From Paraspadella gotoi (taxonomy: Eukaryota; Chaetognatha): a stretch of 64,000 nt of DNA. The notes beneath the pieces are model-generated. The model had not been told where the DNA came from. It was given only the letters and a program-made list of their open reading frames with translations, and did no database searches. Shown here piece after piece: positions 27,306-40,353 of this stretch. The stretch is from NCBI GenBank assembly GCA_051294375.1, contig CM119264.1, positions 8,528,211-8,592,210 on the forward strand, in the 5' to 3' direction. A program made the position numbers and the translations under genes. Position 1 is the stretch's first letter. Every line of letters starts with the position of its first letter.

Positions 27306-28415
27306 TAAGACAAATGTGGCGTCGTCGTGACGTCGGTGTCTTCCGGTGTTGTCTTTTGTCGTCGTTGTTCCTCCCGCTTATCTGTCGCAGTTTGTGTTGA
27401 TTGTTATGATTGAATTTTCGTTGTCATAGTGACTGTTTGGTTTACATATTAGGACATCAACGAGAAATGTTATTTATCCGTTGATCCGTCCATTATAAAA
27501 TCTGACACGTCCGAAAAATAGCGTAGCTAAATATTTTGGAAAAATGAAAATTGATCCTTTAATTCTGACTGTATTTTTGTATCACATGTTCCATATTTTT
27601 AATCGTCGTTGTCCTTTTGTCATTGATAAAGTTCTCGCTGTCGTCCTCGTCGTTGTCATCTTCCTATCTTTCGGCGTCGTTGTCGTCTTCGTCATCTTTC
27701 TCGTCGTCATCGACATCGACTAAGTTCGCCTTCGTGTTTTTTGAAAGAAGTTTCTTTGCTAATTTTTCACTCGAAATGATTTCAAAAAGTTTCTCTTTTT
27801 CAATCCGCTTCTCTGTTGTGGCACCAGGGGAGATAATTTTCACAGCCGGCGGTGGGGAGGGTGGGAGGAAGGAGTGGGAGAGAGTGGAGGAGAAAGGGAG
27901 AGTGTTGAAGAGATAGGGAGAGATTGGGAGAGTGTTGGAGAGTGTGGAACAGTGTGGTAGAGTGTGGGAGAGAAGGGATGGGAAGTCGAGAGGATGGGAA
28001 ACAGTCAGAGTGTTAAGTTTATACTTTTTTTTCACTAGTAAAACAATTATATTTTAACTTTTCTTTATATTCATACTATAATATTGAATTTAAAAAAGTA
28101 TAAGCGAAAAGAGGCATATGGCTCTTTATTATTTTATATGAAAATCAAATGCCGCCGACGCCGCCCACACCTCCAACGCCCTCCAACGCGGCGTAAACAA
28201 ATTAAATCTACTCCTTTTCGCTTTCCTCTTTGTGCTTCGATCTCGAGTTCGAGCCCCCAATTTAAAAAAAAAAAAAATTGTGAAAATGTCTGACGTTAAG
28301 TTTATAGAGTCATCGCATGCACTGTTTAAATATTGATTAAAAACGTTTATTTTGGGTTCAAGTGCAAAATTTTCTGACCCGCTGCAAGGCAAAGGCATTT
28401 AACGGTACGTCTGCT
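27303..28415. other. non-coding spacer
   Basis: T-rich and GTC-rich, with a GGGAGAGTGTGG-type degenerate purine repeat at 27840-27985. No gene is supported. Confidence 0.65.
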
Positions 28416-28416
28416 C

Positions 28417-28520
28417 AAAAGTGCTCATGCTGTCCAAAAGCAGTTGATGTCGGTGAAACTAGGCGAAGCTGCGAGACTCGTACTGCGAAGCACAAGAGAG
28501 CGGTCGATACTCGGTTAATT
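28417..28520 (+). pseudogene. decayed GIY-YIG-like retroelement remnant
   Basis: The + frame reads KCSCCPKAVDVGETRRS, then CETRTAKHKRAVD. This matches the pattern C-x-C-(x)n-Y-V-G-E-T-x-R-S-x-x-T-R-x-x-E-H-x-R-A-V of the GIY-YIG nuclease segment in Penelope-like and related retroelements, with the catalytic Tyr of the first motif changed and the Glu/His positions altered. No reverse transcriptase part is visible nearby. A short decayed fragment is the best reading; chance similarity is possible. Confidence 0.45.
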
Positions 28521-29662
<1,142 letters not shown>

Positions 29663-29975
29663 ATCTTCTGTAAGCAGAACACGTGTTGCCACCGAATGGA
29701 ATCAAGAGAGCATCCAAAACTAAATGCTCTTTTGTTGCCTTGTTATTCCCTTTTGCTTTTATTATAAATTTCTTTCCTCAGTTGTATTTCATTTTTTCAT
29801 AAACTGTCTTTTCAAATAAAAATCCTAGAAACGTGTGGCTCCCTATTTGTTTCGTTTCTGCTCTTTTATCTCTTTCCTTTTTTTATTCATTGTCCACGAG
29901 ATTTTACGCTTTCATCGTTTGTATCTTTCACTCGCCAGTTCAGCAGTATTGTCCATTTATGTCTGTTGACTTTTG

Positions 29976-30076
<101 letters not shown>

Positions 30077-30349
30077 TCCATCGCTCTCAACAATATTCCT
30101 ACATCCTTCTCACCCTTTGCTCTTTTGTCTTAAGGGGAGAGACGATTCGTAATTCATGGCCGCCATCGCCGAGTCTAGACATCCAAGCTCAAGATGGCGC
30201 TCGCCGATTTTTTTCCTTCAAAAAACTTGGGTTTATTGTTTCCTTTTGTTTTTTATTGTTAAAAATCAGATTTAATTTCCAGCCAACACATTTTTTCTTT
30301 TGTAAATTATTTTAATAAGATACATGATTCATGAACCTGCTTGAGTTGT

Positions 30350-30450
<101 letters not shown>

Positions 30451-30576
30451 TTCTGTTTTTCTTTTCGCTCTAAAGTTTTTTTAATTTATCTTTCTTTTTT
30501 TATTCCTTTTTCCCCCTTCATGGGAGGCCCCTTTATGGTCCATTATCAATTCTGAGTCGAAATACAAAACAGGATA

Positions 30577-30578
<2 letters not shown>

Positions 30579-30652
<74 letters not shown>

Positions 30653-31206
30653 CTCTCTCTCTCTCTCTCTCTCNNNNNNNNNNNNNNNNNNNNNNNNNNN
30701 NNNNNNNNNNNNNNNNNNNNNNNNNNNNNNNNNNNNNNNNNNNNNNNNNNNNNNNNNNNNNNNNNNNNNNNNNNNNNNNNNNNNNNNNNNNNNNNNNNNN
30801 NNNNNNNNNNNNNNNNNNNNNNNNNNNNNNNNNNNNNNNNNNNNNNNNNNNNNNNNNNNNNNNNNNNNNNNNNNNNNNNNNNNNNNNNNNNNNNNNNNNN
30901 NNNNNNNNNNNNNNNNNNNNNNNNNNNNNNNNNNNNNNNNNNNNNNNNNNNNNNNNNNNNNNNNNNNNNNNNNNNNNNNNNNNNNNNNNNNNNNNNNNNN
31001 NNNNNNNNNNNNNNNNNNNNNNNNNNNNNNNNNNNNNNNNNNNNNNNNNNNNNNNNNNNNNNNNNNNNNNNNNNNNNNNNNNNNNNNNNNNNNNNNNNNN
31101 NNNNNNNNNNNNNNNNNNNNNNNNNNNNNNNNNNNNNNNNNNNNNNNNNNNNNNNNNNNNNNNNNNNNNNNNNNNNNNNNNNNNNNNNNNNNNNNNNNNN
31201 NNNNNN
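30579..31206. other. (CT)n array running into assembly gap (533 N)
   Basis: CT array from 30579 to 30673, then N to 31206. The gap starts inside the microsatellite, so assembly failure at the repeat is the likely cause. Confidence 0.97.
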
Positions 31207-31905
31207 TCAAATTCAGAACGATTTCCATTGTTACGGTTCCATTTGAATCGCGTTTCAGAATCGCTGTCGCTGCCATAGCAAGCATTTCCTTGTAATCACG
31301 ATTGTGCTTCAGTTGTCACAATTGTTTTCAACGAACAACCTCATTGTCGCCTGATTTTAACTTTGTCTTAGTCTTTTTTTTTCCTCAAGAAAACAAGAAA
31401 GCGGGTTTTTTTTTTGTTCCAATTTATATTACTCCTAAAAAAATTGAATTTATTTTCCTGTGAAACTATTCGCAATAACCCACTAAATCCCGCTACATCT
31501 TGACTACTTTCAACTTCTCGCAGGAGTCGTCTACGCTCCAGTCAGTCGACTCCAGCGAGCTCTCTCCTGTCTCGTTACTTCTCCATTTCGTAGATATCGG
31601 ATCGGCGCGAAAAGCCCAACGTCCCGCCCTCTGCTCCTTCCGCGCCTCCGACTGTCCCCATCTCCCCCGCCTGTCACCCATTCCGCCTCTCACTCTCCCT
31701 CTCACTCCCTCTCATCACCCGAACTTCATGCTCACCTCACTCCCGTCTTTTCCCCAATTTTCTCTTCCATCTCTCATCATCTTTTCCTCTTTTATCTCTT
31801 CCAGTTTCATCCCATCCTTTCTCTTTCTGTCATCTTCCTCCTTTTCCGGACACCCTTTCCCCCCTCTTTTTCATTCTCCCCCCCTCTTCCTCCTCTTTCG
31901 CCCGA

Positions 31906-32067
31906 TCAGGTGCACTTGACGGGCGGGCAGTCGTCGGGCTTAGGCGGCGCCGTGTCTCGGCAATAGTCGTCGGCGACGCAGACGTCGCAGTCGCCGTCGG
32001 CGTCTTCGCGCGTGAGGACGGCGCTGCTGAAGCGCGAGTGGTGGTTGCCGAAAGAGAAGGACGGAGC
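31906..32067 (-). CDS. terminal exon of an unrecognised gene, Cys-rich C terminus
   Basis: Minus-strand exon with a good pyrimidine-rich acceptor (CCACCCCGCAG) and a TGA at 31908-31906; 53 codons, phase 0 in. It encodes APSFSFGNHHSRFSSAVLTR, EDADGDCDVCVADDYCRD and a Pro/Asp-rich end with DDCPPVKCT, giving five cysteines including CxxC. Third codon positions are strongly GC, as in the other real exons. Upstream exons were not found: the 32.1-33.1 kb flank is ACG-rich and then gapped. A secreted or extracellular Cys-rich tail is possible; the family is unknown. Confidence 0.6.
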   Translation of the reverse strand, partial: APSFSFGNHHSRFSSAVLTREDADGDCDVCVADDYCRDTAPPKPDDCPPVKCT

Positions 32068-32912
32068 CTGCGGGGTGGTAGGGGTGGTGGAAAAAAGGGG
32101 GTAGAATGTTGGAATGAGTAGTGGTGGTTAAGGAAGGATTATGACGGAGCTGGGGGTGGTAAGGGTGGTGGCAAAGTGGGTTAGGAGGTTAGGTGACGGT
32201 AGCAGAGGGAAGTAGTAATAACGGGTTGGTAAGTTAAATGTGTTTAGTTCGAACCGTTCACAATTTCTCGTCAAAATATCACAAGTGTTTTATTTGGATG
32301 TGAACCTATGGCAGTCCCGTCTTTTTAGTGAAAGTCAGTGAAAGACTTTGACTTTAAAGCGAAAATACCTACGTTTGTGATAGCAAGAATTACGGAGACA
32401 ACGACGACGACGACGACGACGACGAAATTCACCTTCACAGCGAAGACGACGACAAAATTATGCAAAAAAACGAAAGAAAAAAAACGAAAGAACGACAACG
32501 ACGAAACGAATAAAGAAGATGAAGAAGACGACAGCGACGAAGAAAAAGAACTCTAAGATAACGCCGACGATGACGACGACAACGACGACGACGACGACGA
32601 CAATTTCCATGCAAAAAATTTTCTCTGCTTCATTCATTTTTAAGCCCAGAACCACAAAAAGAAAAAAAAATAGCAAAGAAAATACCAAGATAAGTCAAGG
32701 AAAAAGAAAAAGGGGAAAAAGAAAGGAGAGCGGGTGGATCCATCGTACGGAGCTTCTCTCTCCTTCGCTTTAAGAATACAGTTATCGTGATTCCTAATTC
32801 ACTGAGATTATGCAAATGAGCAGCGGAGAGAGAAGAAGGTGTTTCGGTTAAAAGCGTCAATGGTTGATGGGAGATAATAGGAAAGGGAGCTCTCTCTCTC
32901 TCTCTCTCTCTC
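32068..32912. other. intron or spacer with ACG arrays
   Basis: Contains (ACG)n-like patches at 32400-32425 and 32560-32605 and a CT array (32889-32912) that ends in a gap. No coding segment is supported. Confidence 0.65.
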
Positions 32913-33081
32913 NNNNNNNNNNNNNNNNNNNNNNNNNNNNNNNNNNNNNNNNNNNNNNNNNNNNNNNNNNNNNNNNNNNNNNNNNNNNNNNNNNNNNNNN
33001 NNNNNNNNNNNNNNNNNNNNNNNNNNNNNNNNNNNNNNNNNNNNNNNNNNNNNNNNNNNNNNNNNNNNNNNNNNNNNNNNN
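32913..33081. other. assembly gap (169 N) at a CT array
   Basis: Starts inside a CT microsatellite. Confidence 0.98.
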
Positions 33082-33089
33082 TTTGGAAA

Positions 33090-33420
33090 CTTCCTACCAG
33101 TTTTGTTTTTTTCAATTTCTGGTACTCATGTTATGAAATGAATGTAATTTAACTCCACGATAAGAAAAAGACTAAAATATTCGCGGCTCTGTAGTATATG
33201 AAATTGGTACAACCAAAATAAACAAGCTATTGATTATTGAACGAATTTCCATAAAAACATCCGTTATCATCACTTTTCCTCTATAATTTTCTTCTTGTAC
33301 TAAAGCATTTGGATAAGGTTTTAAAACTGGAATAATTCAGAATAATGGATCGACGTCAGAAAATAGACCCTAGAATTTCTCTCAAAGCGATAAAGATTTT
33401 ACAAAATGGAAAGAGGGAAA
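33090..33420. repeat. segment with an error-like second copy at 41.79-42.21 kb
   Basis: Shared landmarks in the same order: GGTACTCATG, CGATAAGAAAAA, AAATATTCGCGGCT, TAGTATATGAA, GGATCGACGTCAG/GGATCTCGACGTCAG, AAATAGACC and AAAGCGATAAAGATTTT. The copies differ mainly by short insertions and deletions. Confidence 0.8.
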
Positions 33421-33458
33421 AAGTAATTTAAATACGAAAGCTATAAAGAAAGACAGAA

Positions 33459-33465
<7 letters not shown>

Positions 33466-33513
<48 letters not shown>

Positions 33514-33522
33514 AAGAGAGAG
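33466..33522. repeat. (GA)n microsatellite
   Basis: GA run with GAAA interruptions. Confidence 0.93.
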
Positions 33523-33679
33523 CAAAACAAAAAGAGTCAGACAGAAAAACAAGAACGGTAATTCCAATGTGTTGCGTCGCGGGGACATTATTTTCATACG
33601 TATTTCCCTTTCATCACATGATTTGACATGACATGATATGACTAAAAAATTTTTTTTGCCCTTGTATTTATGATATGCA

Positions 33680-33935
33680 TCCAAAGTCCGTCTTTTATTC
33701 CTTATAGTTTTTCGGAATTCCTGAAGGCGGCGCGAGCAGCTCCTTAGATTTGAGTTTTTTTCTGTCTTTACAAATAAGCAACCAGATATAGGCAAATTAT
33801 ATGCATTTTAAACTAAGTGGGACAGACCGACGGACCGTCAGACGGACCGACAGACCGACCGAAATGTGACTTTTGTGACTCCGCTAGTACTCGCGGCGCA
33901 ACTAAAAATTGATTAAACATCTTTTAGATGCTCAG
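33680..33935. repeat. segment with an indel-rich copy at 50.44-50.85 kb
   Basis: Shared ordered landmarks: AAGTCCGTC, ATTCCTTATAGTT, TCGGAATTCCTG, CAGCTC, GCAACC and AGATA, later AAACTAAGTG, GACCGA and TAGTACTCGCGG. Between 33828 and 33872 there is also a local GACC/GACG tandem. Confidence 0.7.
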
Positions 33936-34339
33936 TTCAAATTAAATAAGAAAATGACGAGCTCGCTTTTCTATGCTGCTTCTCAGAGACTTTGACATTA
34001 AATTTAAGTTTCCGCACGAATTAAATTATTTAACATTAAAGCACTTCCGTCATCATAAGCAATTTTTTTTTATTTTCCGTTGTTGTTAGCCGAGACATTT
34101 AAAACATCGAAAAACAAATAAGTAATTATGCGGAAAAAAAGAACACAAAATATTTTCTCTCTCTCTCCCTTTCTCTCTCTCTCTCTCTCTCTCATCTCTC
34201 ATTCTCCTCTCGCGACCCATCTCTCTCCCTCTCTCTCTTCTCCTTCTTCCTCTATCATCTGCATTCTCTTCTCCTCTCTCTCTCCTCTCTCCTCTCCGTC
34301 TCCTCTCCTTGCCTCCTCCTCTCTCGTCTCTCGTCCTTT

Positions 34340-35850
34340 CTCCAAGCGTAAGCCGTCATCTCGCGAGGCAAAAACAGAGACAACCGCCGCACACCAAATG
34401 ATTCCTCTTATCCGGCGCGCGCGCGCCGCATCTATCTTACATGCTTCCCTTTCACTCCACATTTCGCCGTTCTCTCTTCTCTTCGTTTTCTCTCCTGCCT
34501 CCTCTCTCTCGTCTTACGTCTGTCAGTTCGTCCGTCTATCTGCTCTCGATTTCTCCCGTCTCTCTCCTCATGCTTCTTGCTCCTCTCTCTCGTCTCTCTC
34601 TCCTCTTCTCTCTCTTCTCTCTCTCTCTCTCTCTCTCGTCCTCTCTCTCTCCTCTGCTTCCCTGCTTTTTCTTGCTTTAAACCTTTTTGTTTCTCCTTCC
34701 TCGCACTTAAGTTTTTTCTTCTCTCTACTTTTCCCTATTTTCCTCTTTTTTTTTTTTTTCCATTTCCGTTTTTTCCTTTGTTTTTCACCTATTTTTTTCC
34801 GAAACTATTTCTGCTCTTATCTTTGCTTTATTTCTTTGGTTGCGGTGATTGCATGTTTTATTACCCTCCCGCATTTCTCATTCATCATTTATTCTTCACC
34901 GTTTCGTACCGCTTTTTTCCGTGTTTTATCCTCTGTTTTTGTTCTCTTTTCCTCTGTCTAATTCTCTGGGTTTCTTGTTCTTTCCTCACATTTTCAGTTT
35001 TTTAAAAGAGCTTGAAGTAGTTGAGACGTTGTAATACTGACTCTCTCGTTTTTTCTCTTTTCCATGAGGTTTTTTCGTCTTTATCTTTCTTTTTTTTTTT
35101 TTTTTTCATCGTTATGTTAATATTTGTAATGCTATTTATATTTAAATTTAGATAATTTATATATTTAAATATTGATTTATTTTAATATTTATTATTTAAT
35201 TATATTGTAAATATGTTAGTATTATAATTTAAATTTTTATTAAGCTTTAGATATTTAATATTATTTAATATTATAATATTTAATATCTTAGTATTTAAGT
35301 TTTATATATTTAATTTAATATTTTTGTATTTTTAATATTATATAATCAAATGCTTGCCTCTTTATCGCTCTTAATAGCAAAAGTGGCTTCCCTCTTTCAT
35401 CTATTTCCATTGCGTCTTCGTAAGTTAACCCATACATCGTTTCTTTTCTTTTTCGACCTACTCGCGTTCGCGAATTCGTTCTTCGTCAGAATTCCTTCTC
35501 TGAATAATTTCACCCAAATTAATAATTTTACACCTCGCAAAATTTATTAAACGAACTGACATCTTATCCGTCTTCAACGTATTCCCGTCTCCGGTCAGGT
35601 GTGCTGTACGACGAGCGGGCGAGGGGGCGATCACAGTCGTCTTGTTCTAGAATGGGGGTGTTTGGTACTCGAAGATGTGCGAAGGAGGGGCGTTGTCCCG
35701 TTACCTTTGTAGTGGAGAGTTTCTATGGTCCGAGGATCAAGGATACGTTGACGTTCGGGTACCTTGCGGGAATTATTGTTCAGTTTCAATGAATTTAATC
35801 GAGTTTAGATGTTGCTTTTTGAATTATTTTGAATGTAGTCACAGTTTATA
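34340..35850. repeat. segment with copies at 39.47-40.50 and 52.6-53.8 kb
   Basis: The order of landmarks (CTTCCTCGCACTTAAGTTTTT, TTGAGACGTT, an AATATTT tract, TGCTTCCCTC-type start, GGGGGTGTTTG, GAAGGAGG, TTTCAGTTTCAATGAATT) repeats in all three. The copies differ by frequent 1-6 bp insertions. The CT-rich 5' part (34.15-34.66) also recurs at 54.84-55.30 kb. Confidence 0.75.
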
Positions 35851-35969
35851 ATCGGGACTTATTGGATTTCATGCTGAGGTCATGGTATTTTGTTTGTGCT
35901 GTTATAAACTAAATGTAAATTTATTCAAGTCATTGATTTATTTGGATTGATTTTTAAATTTGATCATAG

Positions 35970-35994
35970 NNNNNNNNNNNNNNNNNNNNNNNNN
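35970..35994. other. assembly gap (25 N)
   Basis: Fixed-size N run at the junction between two of the near-repeat blocks. Confidence 0.98.
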
Positions 35995-38045
35995 CTTATT
36001 ATATAAAGAATAACTCAGAATTTTCTTAAACCACGGACCAACGGAAAAAACTCCACGACAAAATCTCGCAACTGTAAATTGGTACAGACGAACTTGAAGG
36101 CGATTATTGTATTCGAGAAAAAAGCGCGTAACTGAAATAAAATAGGCGGACGAGATAATAAAAGTTTTTAGAAGGAAAAAAAAGAAGACGTAAAGAGAGA
36201 AGAGAGATGAGAAGCAACTGAGAGAGAAGAAAAGAAGCTGGACAAGCCGCTGTGGACCGCCGACTGGACCGCCGCTGCAGAGTGAACTCACTTTTCGAAC
36301 GAATATGAAGTAGGGACCACCTCTTCTTCCTTATCTATAAAAAATTTCAAAATAAAAAATATTTGGGTATAGAGCCACTATAAAGGAAAATTTCTTTTCA
36401 CATGTTTAACATTCGATAAGTTATATAAATTAAAAAATGCATCAAATTTTCGTATTGTAATCCACTTAAATAAGCCGAACTTGAGCATGTTTCCCATACT
36501 AAACTTTTCGATTCACCCCATTCGAGAGGGAGTCTACCCCTATTCAGAAGAAAAAAAAACTTAGATTAAAGCTCAACTCTTTTTCAAAATAATAACATCC
36601 AAAATTATATCCCTATTAACAAAATCATATAGTTGAAAATTTAACTCACTTAACGACTATAGAATATTTCTTGACTATCCAAATATTTTTTTACTTACTT
36701 CAAAAAAAAAATTTTATTCCTCATTTTAAAAAATTTTAACTCTTGAATGACAAATTTTTGCATTGCTTCTTTTTTTAAGAACAGATACCACCAGACCGAC
36801 GGTCAAATTTTATATTTGCTACATATTTAATTATTCATATAATAGTCTAATCACAGCTCAAAAATTATTATTTAAAAAAAAAAAGATAAGAAATGATTAA
36901 ACTATATACACTAAACAAATATTAATCAATTAATCAATCAGTAAAAATTATCAGAAATAACAAAAAAAGTAAATGTTTCAATTGACTATATCTCTCTTAT
37001 ACAACTCCTATTTAAATAAATTGCCAATAGTGGTTGCCAACCGGTTCAAAGTCTACAATAATAAATAAATACATAATAATGAATAAGTCACATTAGCTAA
37101 TTTACATGTTGACAATCATCAGTCCAATATAAGTTATTCTTTTTCCACTTTTTTTAAAATGTATCCACGACAAATCTCGGATGTAAATTTGGGATTTCAA
37201 TATTAATTGCAGAAAAAAAGCCCCGAATACCAACGTTTTTTAAGAAAGATAAAAACATAATCATAATTTTTCAAAAAAGGATAGCGCATACACGCCAGAG
37301 AGACGAGACGAGAGAGAGACGGAGATCAGAGCAGAATAGAGACAGAAAGAGAGAAAGATAGAGACGAACAGAGCAGAGGGAGACGGAGGGAGAGCAGATG
37401 AGAGCGCCTCGAACTCGTTTTTTTAACACGATTTCAGAAAAGCAGCGCCTGAATCAAATATATATTTTTTTAAGAAAGAAACACTAATCAGACTTTTTTA
37501 AAAAAAACGAACGATCACGCATGAGACGTACAGAGAGAGGCGACAGACGCACACAGAGAGAGACTCGAGAGAAGAGAGACTGAGAGAGACTGAAGAGGAC
37601 CCTGAACTCGTTTGAAATTTAAAAAGAAAAAACACTAATTTCTTTCCATTTATATTATATATTATTTTATACACGTAACGTTTCCATTGCCATCAAAACG
37701 CCTTTTTAGGGTCATGTTCCTTGACCATTCCACGAAATCCAGCGTTCAAGTAAGTTATTCCTTCACAATTTCTCTCAAAAAGAATCCACGAAAATCTCAG
37801 CAATTAAATTTGGGATTTTGTATTGAAAAAAAAGCGCGGCACAATAAATGGCGGATAATAAAAGTTTTTAGAAAGGAAAAAAATAATCAAAAAATTTTCA
37901 AAAACGAACACGATCACGCAGAGATCGTTAAAGAGAGAAAGAGACAAGAAAGAGACGAGAGAAGAAGAGAAAAAGAGACAAAGGCTGGCACAGCTCTTGA
38001 AGGCCGCCTGTACCAGTCAGTGCCAGACAACTGAACTGCAAACTA
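35995..38045. repeat. diverged ~300-500 bp repeats (three copies)
   Basis: Blocks at about 35995-36300, 37130-37640 and 37730-38045 share the order CCACGA(A/C)AA(A)TCTC, AATTTGGGATTT or similar, GAAAAAAAGC, GATAATAAAAGTTTTTAGAA and a GAGA-rich run ending near GGACCGCC/GGCCGCC. Copies differ by indels. An unrelated AT-rich 36.3-37.1 kb part separates the first two. No gene is supported. Confidence 0.6.
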
Positions 38046-38755
38046 ACTACCGTTTTTTCTGAAATAAAAGAATAAAAAAATAAAATAAATAAAAGAAAGG
38101 CACAAAAAAAATGTTACAATGGTTTTACCAATTGGAAATTTTTCCAACCTCCTTTTTTCCAATCCGCAGCTGTGTAAAAGATTTTAATCTTTTATTTGTA
38201 TTAAAATTTCAAGATATAGCTATCTCCATAAAAAGTATATTTCTTGATTCCTCATTTTCTATATAAGATTTAAAAAAACTTTTTTGGAATTTCATTCCTC
38301 TCCATATTATATTACTGCAATATGTAAATTAGAATTAAACAGCATTTCTACTATACTAATTTGGAGTTGATACATTGCAGTACATAATCCCATTTGGCAT
38401 ATTGCAAGTAAATCATAATGAAGCTGAATCTCAAACAAAAACTAATCACAAATGTGAATAAGAAATATCAAAGCTATTTCAAGATGAGAAGCATATCTAA
38501 ATTTTTACTTACTATGAATGCGACACTTTTGCTAAAACTTTATCATAATTCATAATAATTTATTTTTAAAAAAAACGGTAAGTCACAGCCAAACCTATAA
38601 ACACGCGGTTTAGTAGTTTTTACTTATAGAAACAGCGTCGTGACGGACGACGACGACGACGACCGACAACGACTACGGTCACAAACGAAGCTCACCCGAA
38701 TCAATATCAAGCCTGCAACCGGCTTCGCCCGGTCACTGCTTGATAAAAACAAAAA
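38046..38755. other. AT-rich spacer
   Basis: AT-rich, with a GACGACGACG patch at 38645-38665. No gene is supported. At 38755 it runs into the inverted Ig-gene copy. Confidence 0.6.
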
Positions 38756-39440
38756 AAAAAACATAAAAACTAGTCGTGCTTAATTGCTTCTAAAAATGTA
38801 ATAAGTTGATACATTTACATTTTCATATTCCTTCCACTTCAACCACACTTCCACGAAGCCCCTTACACCGCGAACCTCACCAAACTGTCTCGTCCGCCCG
38901 ACCGACGAGTTTAGCAGTCGGCCATTCTTAAAGGATTCTGTGGTAATGATGCCAGCATGACAGCACGCCACCATCGTCCCGTCGAGGGAGTAGTGTGGGC
39001 CCGGGCGATGAACGGACGTCAGAACGAGACTCTCAAACGTTCGCCGAAACCGCGGGGACCGCCGGGCGACTGTCGGGCTCTCGAGGGCGACTCTGCGATC
39101 GTGATTGGAGGAAGGGGCGTAGGCCAGACTAGGATGATGTGTGAAGTGACATGGGGAGGTGAGAGCTGTTGTGGTAAAGAGGCTCTACAGAAGAGAGATC
39201 TTGTGTATATGTCGAAAGAGTACACCACTAAATATGATACGAACAGCGGATGTCACTACAACCATTCATAAATTCTGCCTATCGGCCAGTCACTAGATGA
39301 ACGAGATTAACTACCTCATAAACCAACCAGCACCACAGCGCATCAGCAGCGAAAGAAAACGCCAGCGCGCAACTCCAGCTCACAGATGCCCGTCGCCCCG
39401 AACCGGCGCCGTCGAGCCGAAGCGCGCCAGCTCCGTATAG
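38756..39440 (-). pseudogene. inverted, indel-ridden copy of Ig gene transmembrane and tail exons
   Basis: The reverse complement matches 19180-19880 collinearly. Minus-strand remnants such as LNSSVGRT are still readable, and the plus sequence retains GAAGCCCCTTACACCGCGAAC, CACCATCGTCCCGTCGAGGG and AACCGGCGCCGTCG, all exact reverse-complement matches to the original. The coding frame is broken by many small insertions and deletions spread evenly through exons and introns. That pattern fits raw long-read errors better than evolutionary decay, which should spare neither region preferentially but usually shows more substitutions. Confidence 0.85.
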
Positions 39441-39622
39441 CGACCGCGCAGAAGTGAACCGTGAAAGTCCTGCTTCTATCTCTCTCGGCAAACAACAACG
39501 AAAACGGAGAACAATATGATTTATCCGCGCGCATTATACACTGGCTTCCTTCACTCCAATTTTTCGCCTTCTTCTCTCTCTCTCTCGTCTCTCTCTCTCC
39601 TCTTCTCTCTTCTCTCTGCCCT

Positions 39623-39654
<32 letters not shown>

Positions 39655-39947
39655 CTCTCTTGCTTATTCTTGCTTTTCAAACTCTTTTTTTCCCTTCCTC
39701 GCACTTAAGTTTTTCTTTCTCACTTTTTATCCCTATTTTCCTTTTTTTTCCCTTTTCTTTTTTTTCACTTTTCTCTTTTTTTCTTTGGTTCGGATTCATT
39801 TTATTCCCTCCCCATTTCTCTTCACCTCCTTTTCCTTCTTTTCCACTGTTTTTTCTTTCCTCAATTTTTCAGTTTAAACTTGAGAGTTGAGACGTTACAC
39901 TCTTTTTCTCTTTCCAGTTTTTTCCTCATTATCTTCATTTTTTCTCG

Positions 39948-40040
39948 TTAATATTTAATATTTAATATTTAATATTTAATATTTAATATTTAATATTTAA
40001 TATTTAATATTTAATATTTAATATTTAATATTTAATATTT
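39948..40040. repeat. 7-bp (AATATTT)n tandem repeat
   Basis: About 13 perfect AATATTT units. The corresponding positions in the related blocks (35.11-35.34 and 52.93-53.00 kb) are expanded and irregular. Confidence 0.93.
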
Positions 40041-40259
40041 CATCCTCATTATTATTTTTTCGTATTTTATTTTTCCTATCCGATGTTTCAATATTTTTAT
40101 ATCTAATTATACAAAATGCTTCCCTCTTCATCCTATTTCCATTCGTCTCAAGTTACCAACATTCTTTTCACTCCTGTCGCAAATCGTCTCTCAAATTCAC
40201 ACAATTTCACCAAAATTAACAGACTGACCATCTTTCCCGTCTTCACGTATCCGGGTTCA

Positions 40260-40353
40260 GGTCTGTACGCGAGCGGCGAGGGCGTCAAGCTCTTGTCTAG
40301 ATGGGGGTGTTTGCTCGCAAGACTGTACGAAGGAGGCGTTCCCTTCTTGTAGC
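40260..40353 (+). CDS. possible terminal exon (low support)
   Basis: After a weak acceptor (CGGGTTCAG), the + frame reads GLYASGEGVKLLSRWGCLLARL then YEGGVPFL and stops (TAG). The same segment occurs in broken frames at 35.60 and 53.52 kb. No upstream partner exon is known and the region is error-prone, so this may not be coding. Confidence 0.22.

Noticed and set aside
34128-34961. 277-codon Ser/Leu/Phe-rich frame
   Set aside because: Pyrimidine-rich low-complexity sequence; the related copies at 39.5 and 54.8 kb do not keep the frame.
37840-37870. ATGGCGGATAATAAAAG start-like motif in the 36-38 kb repeats
   Set aside because: The frame stops after a few codons and the motif is not preserved in the sister copies.
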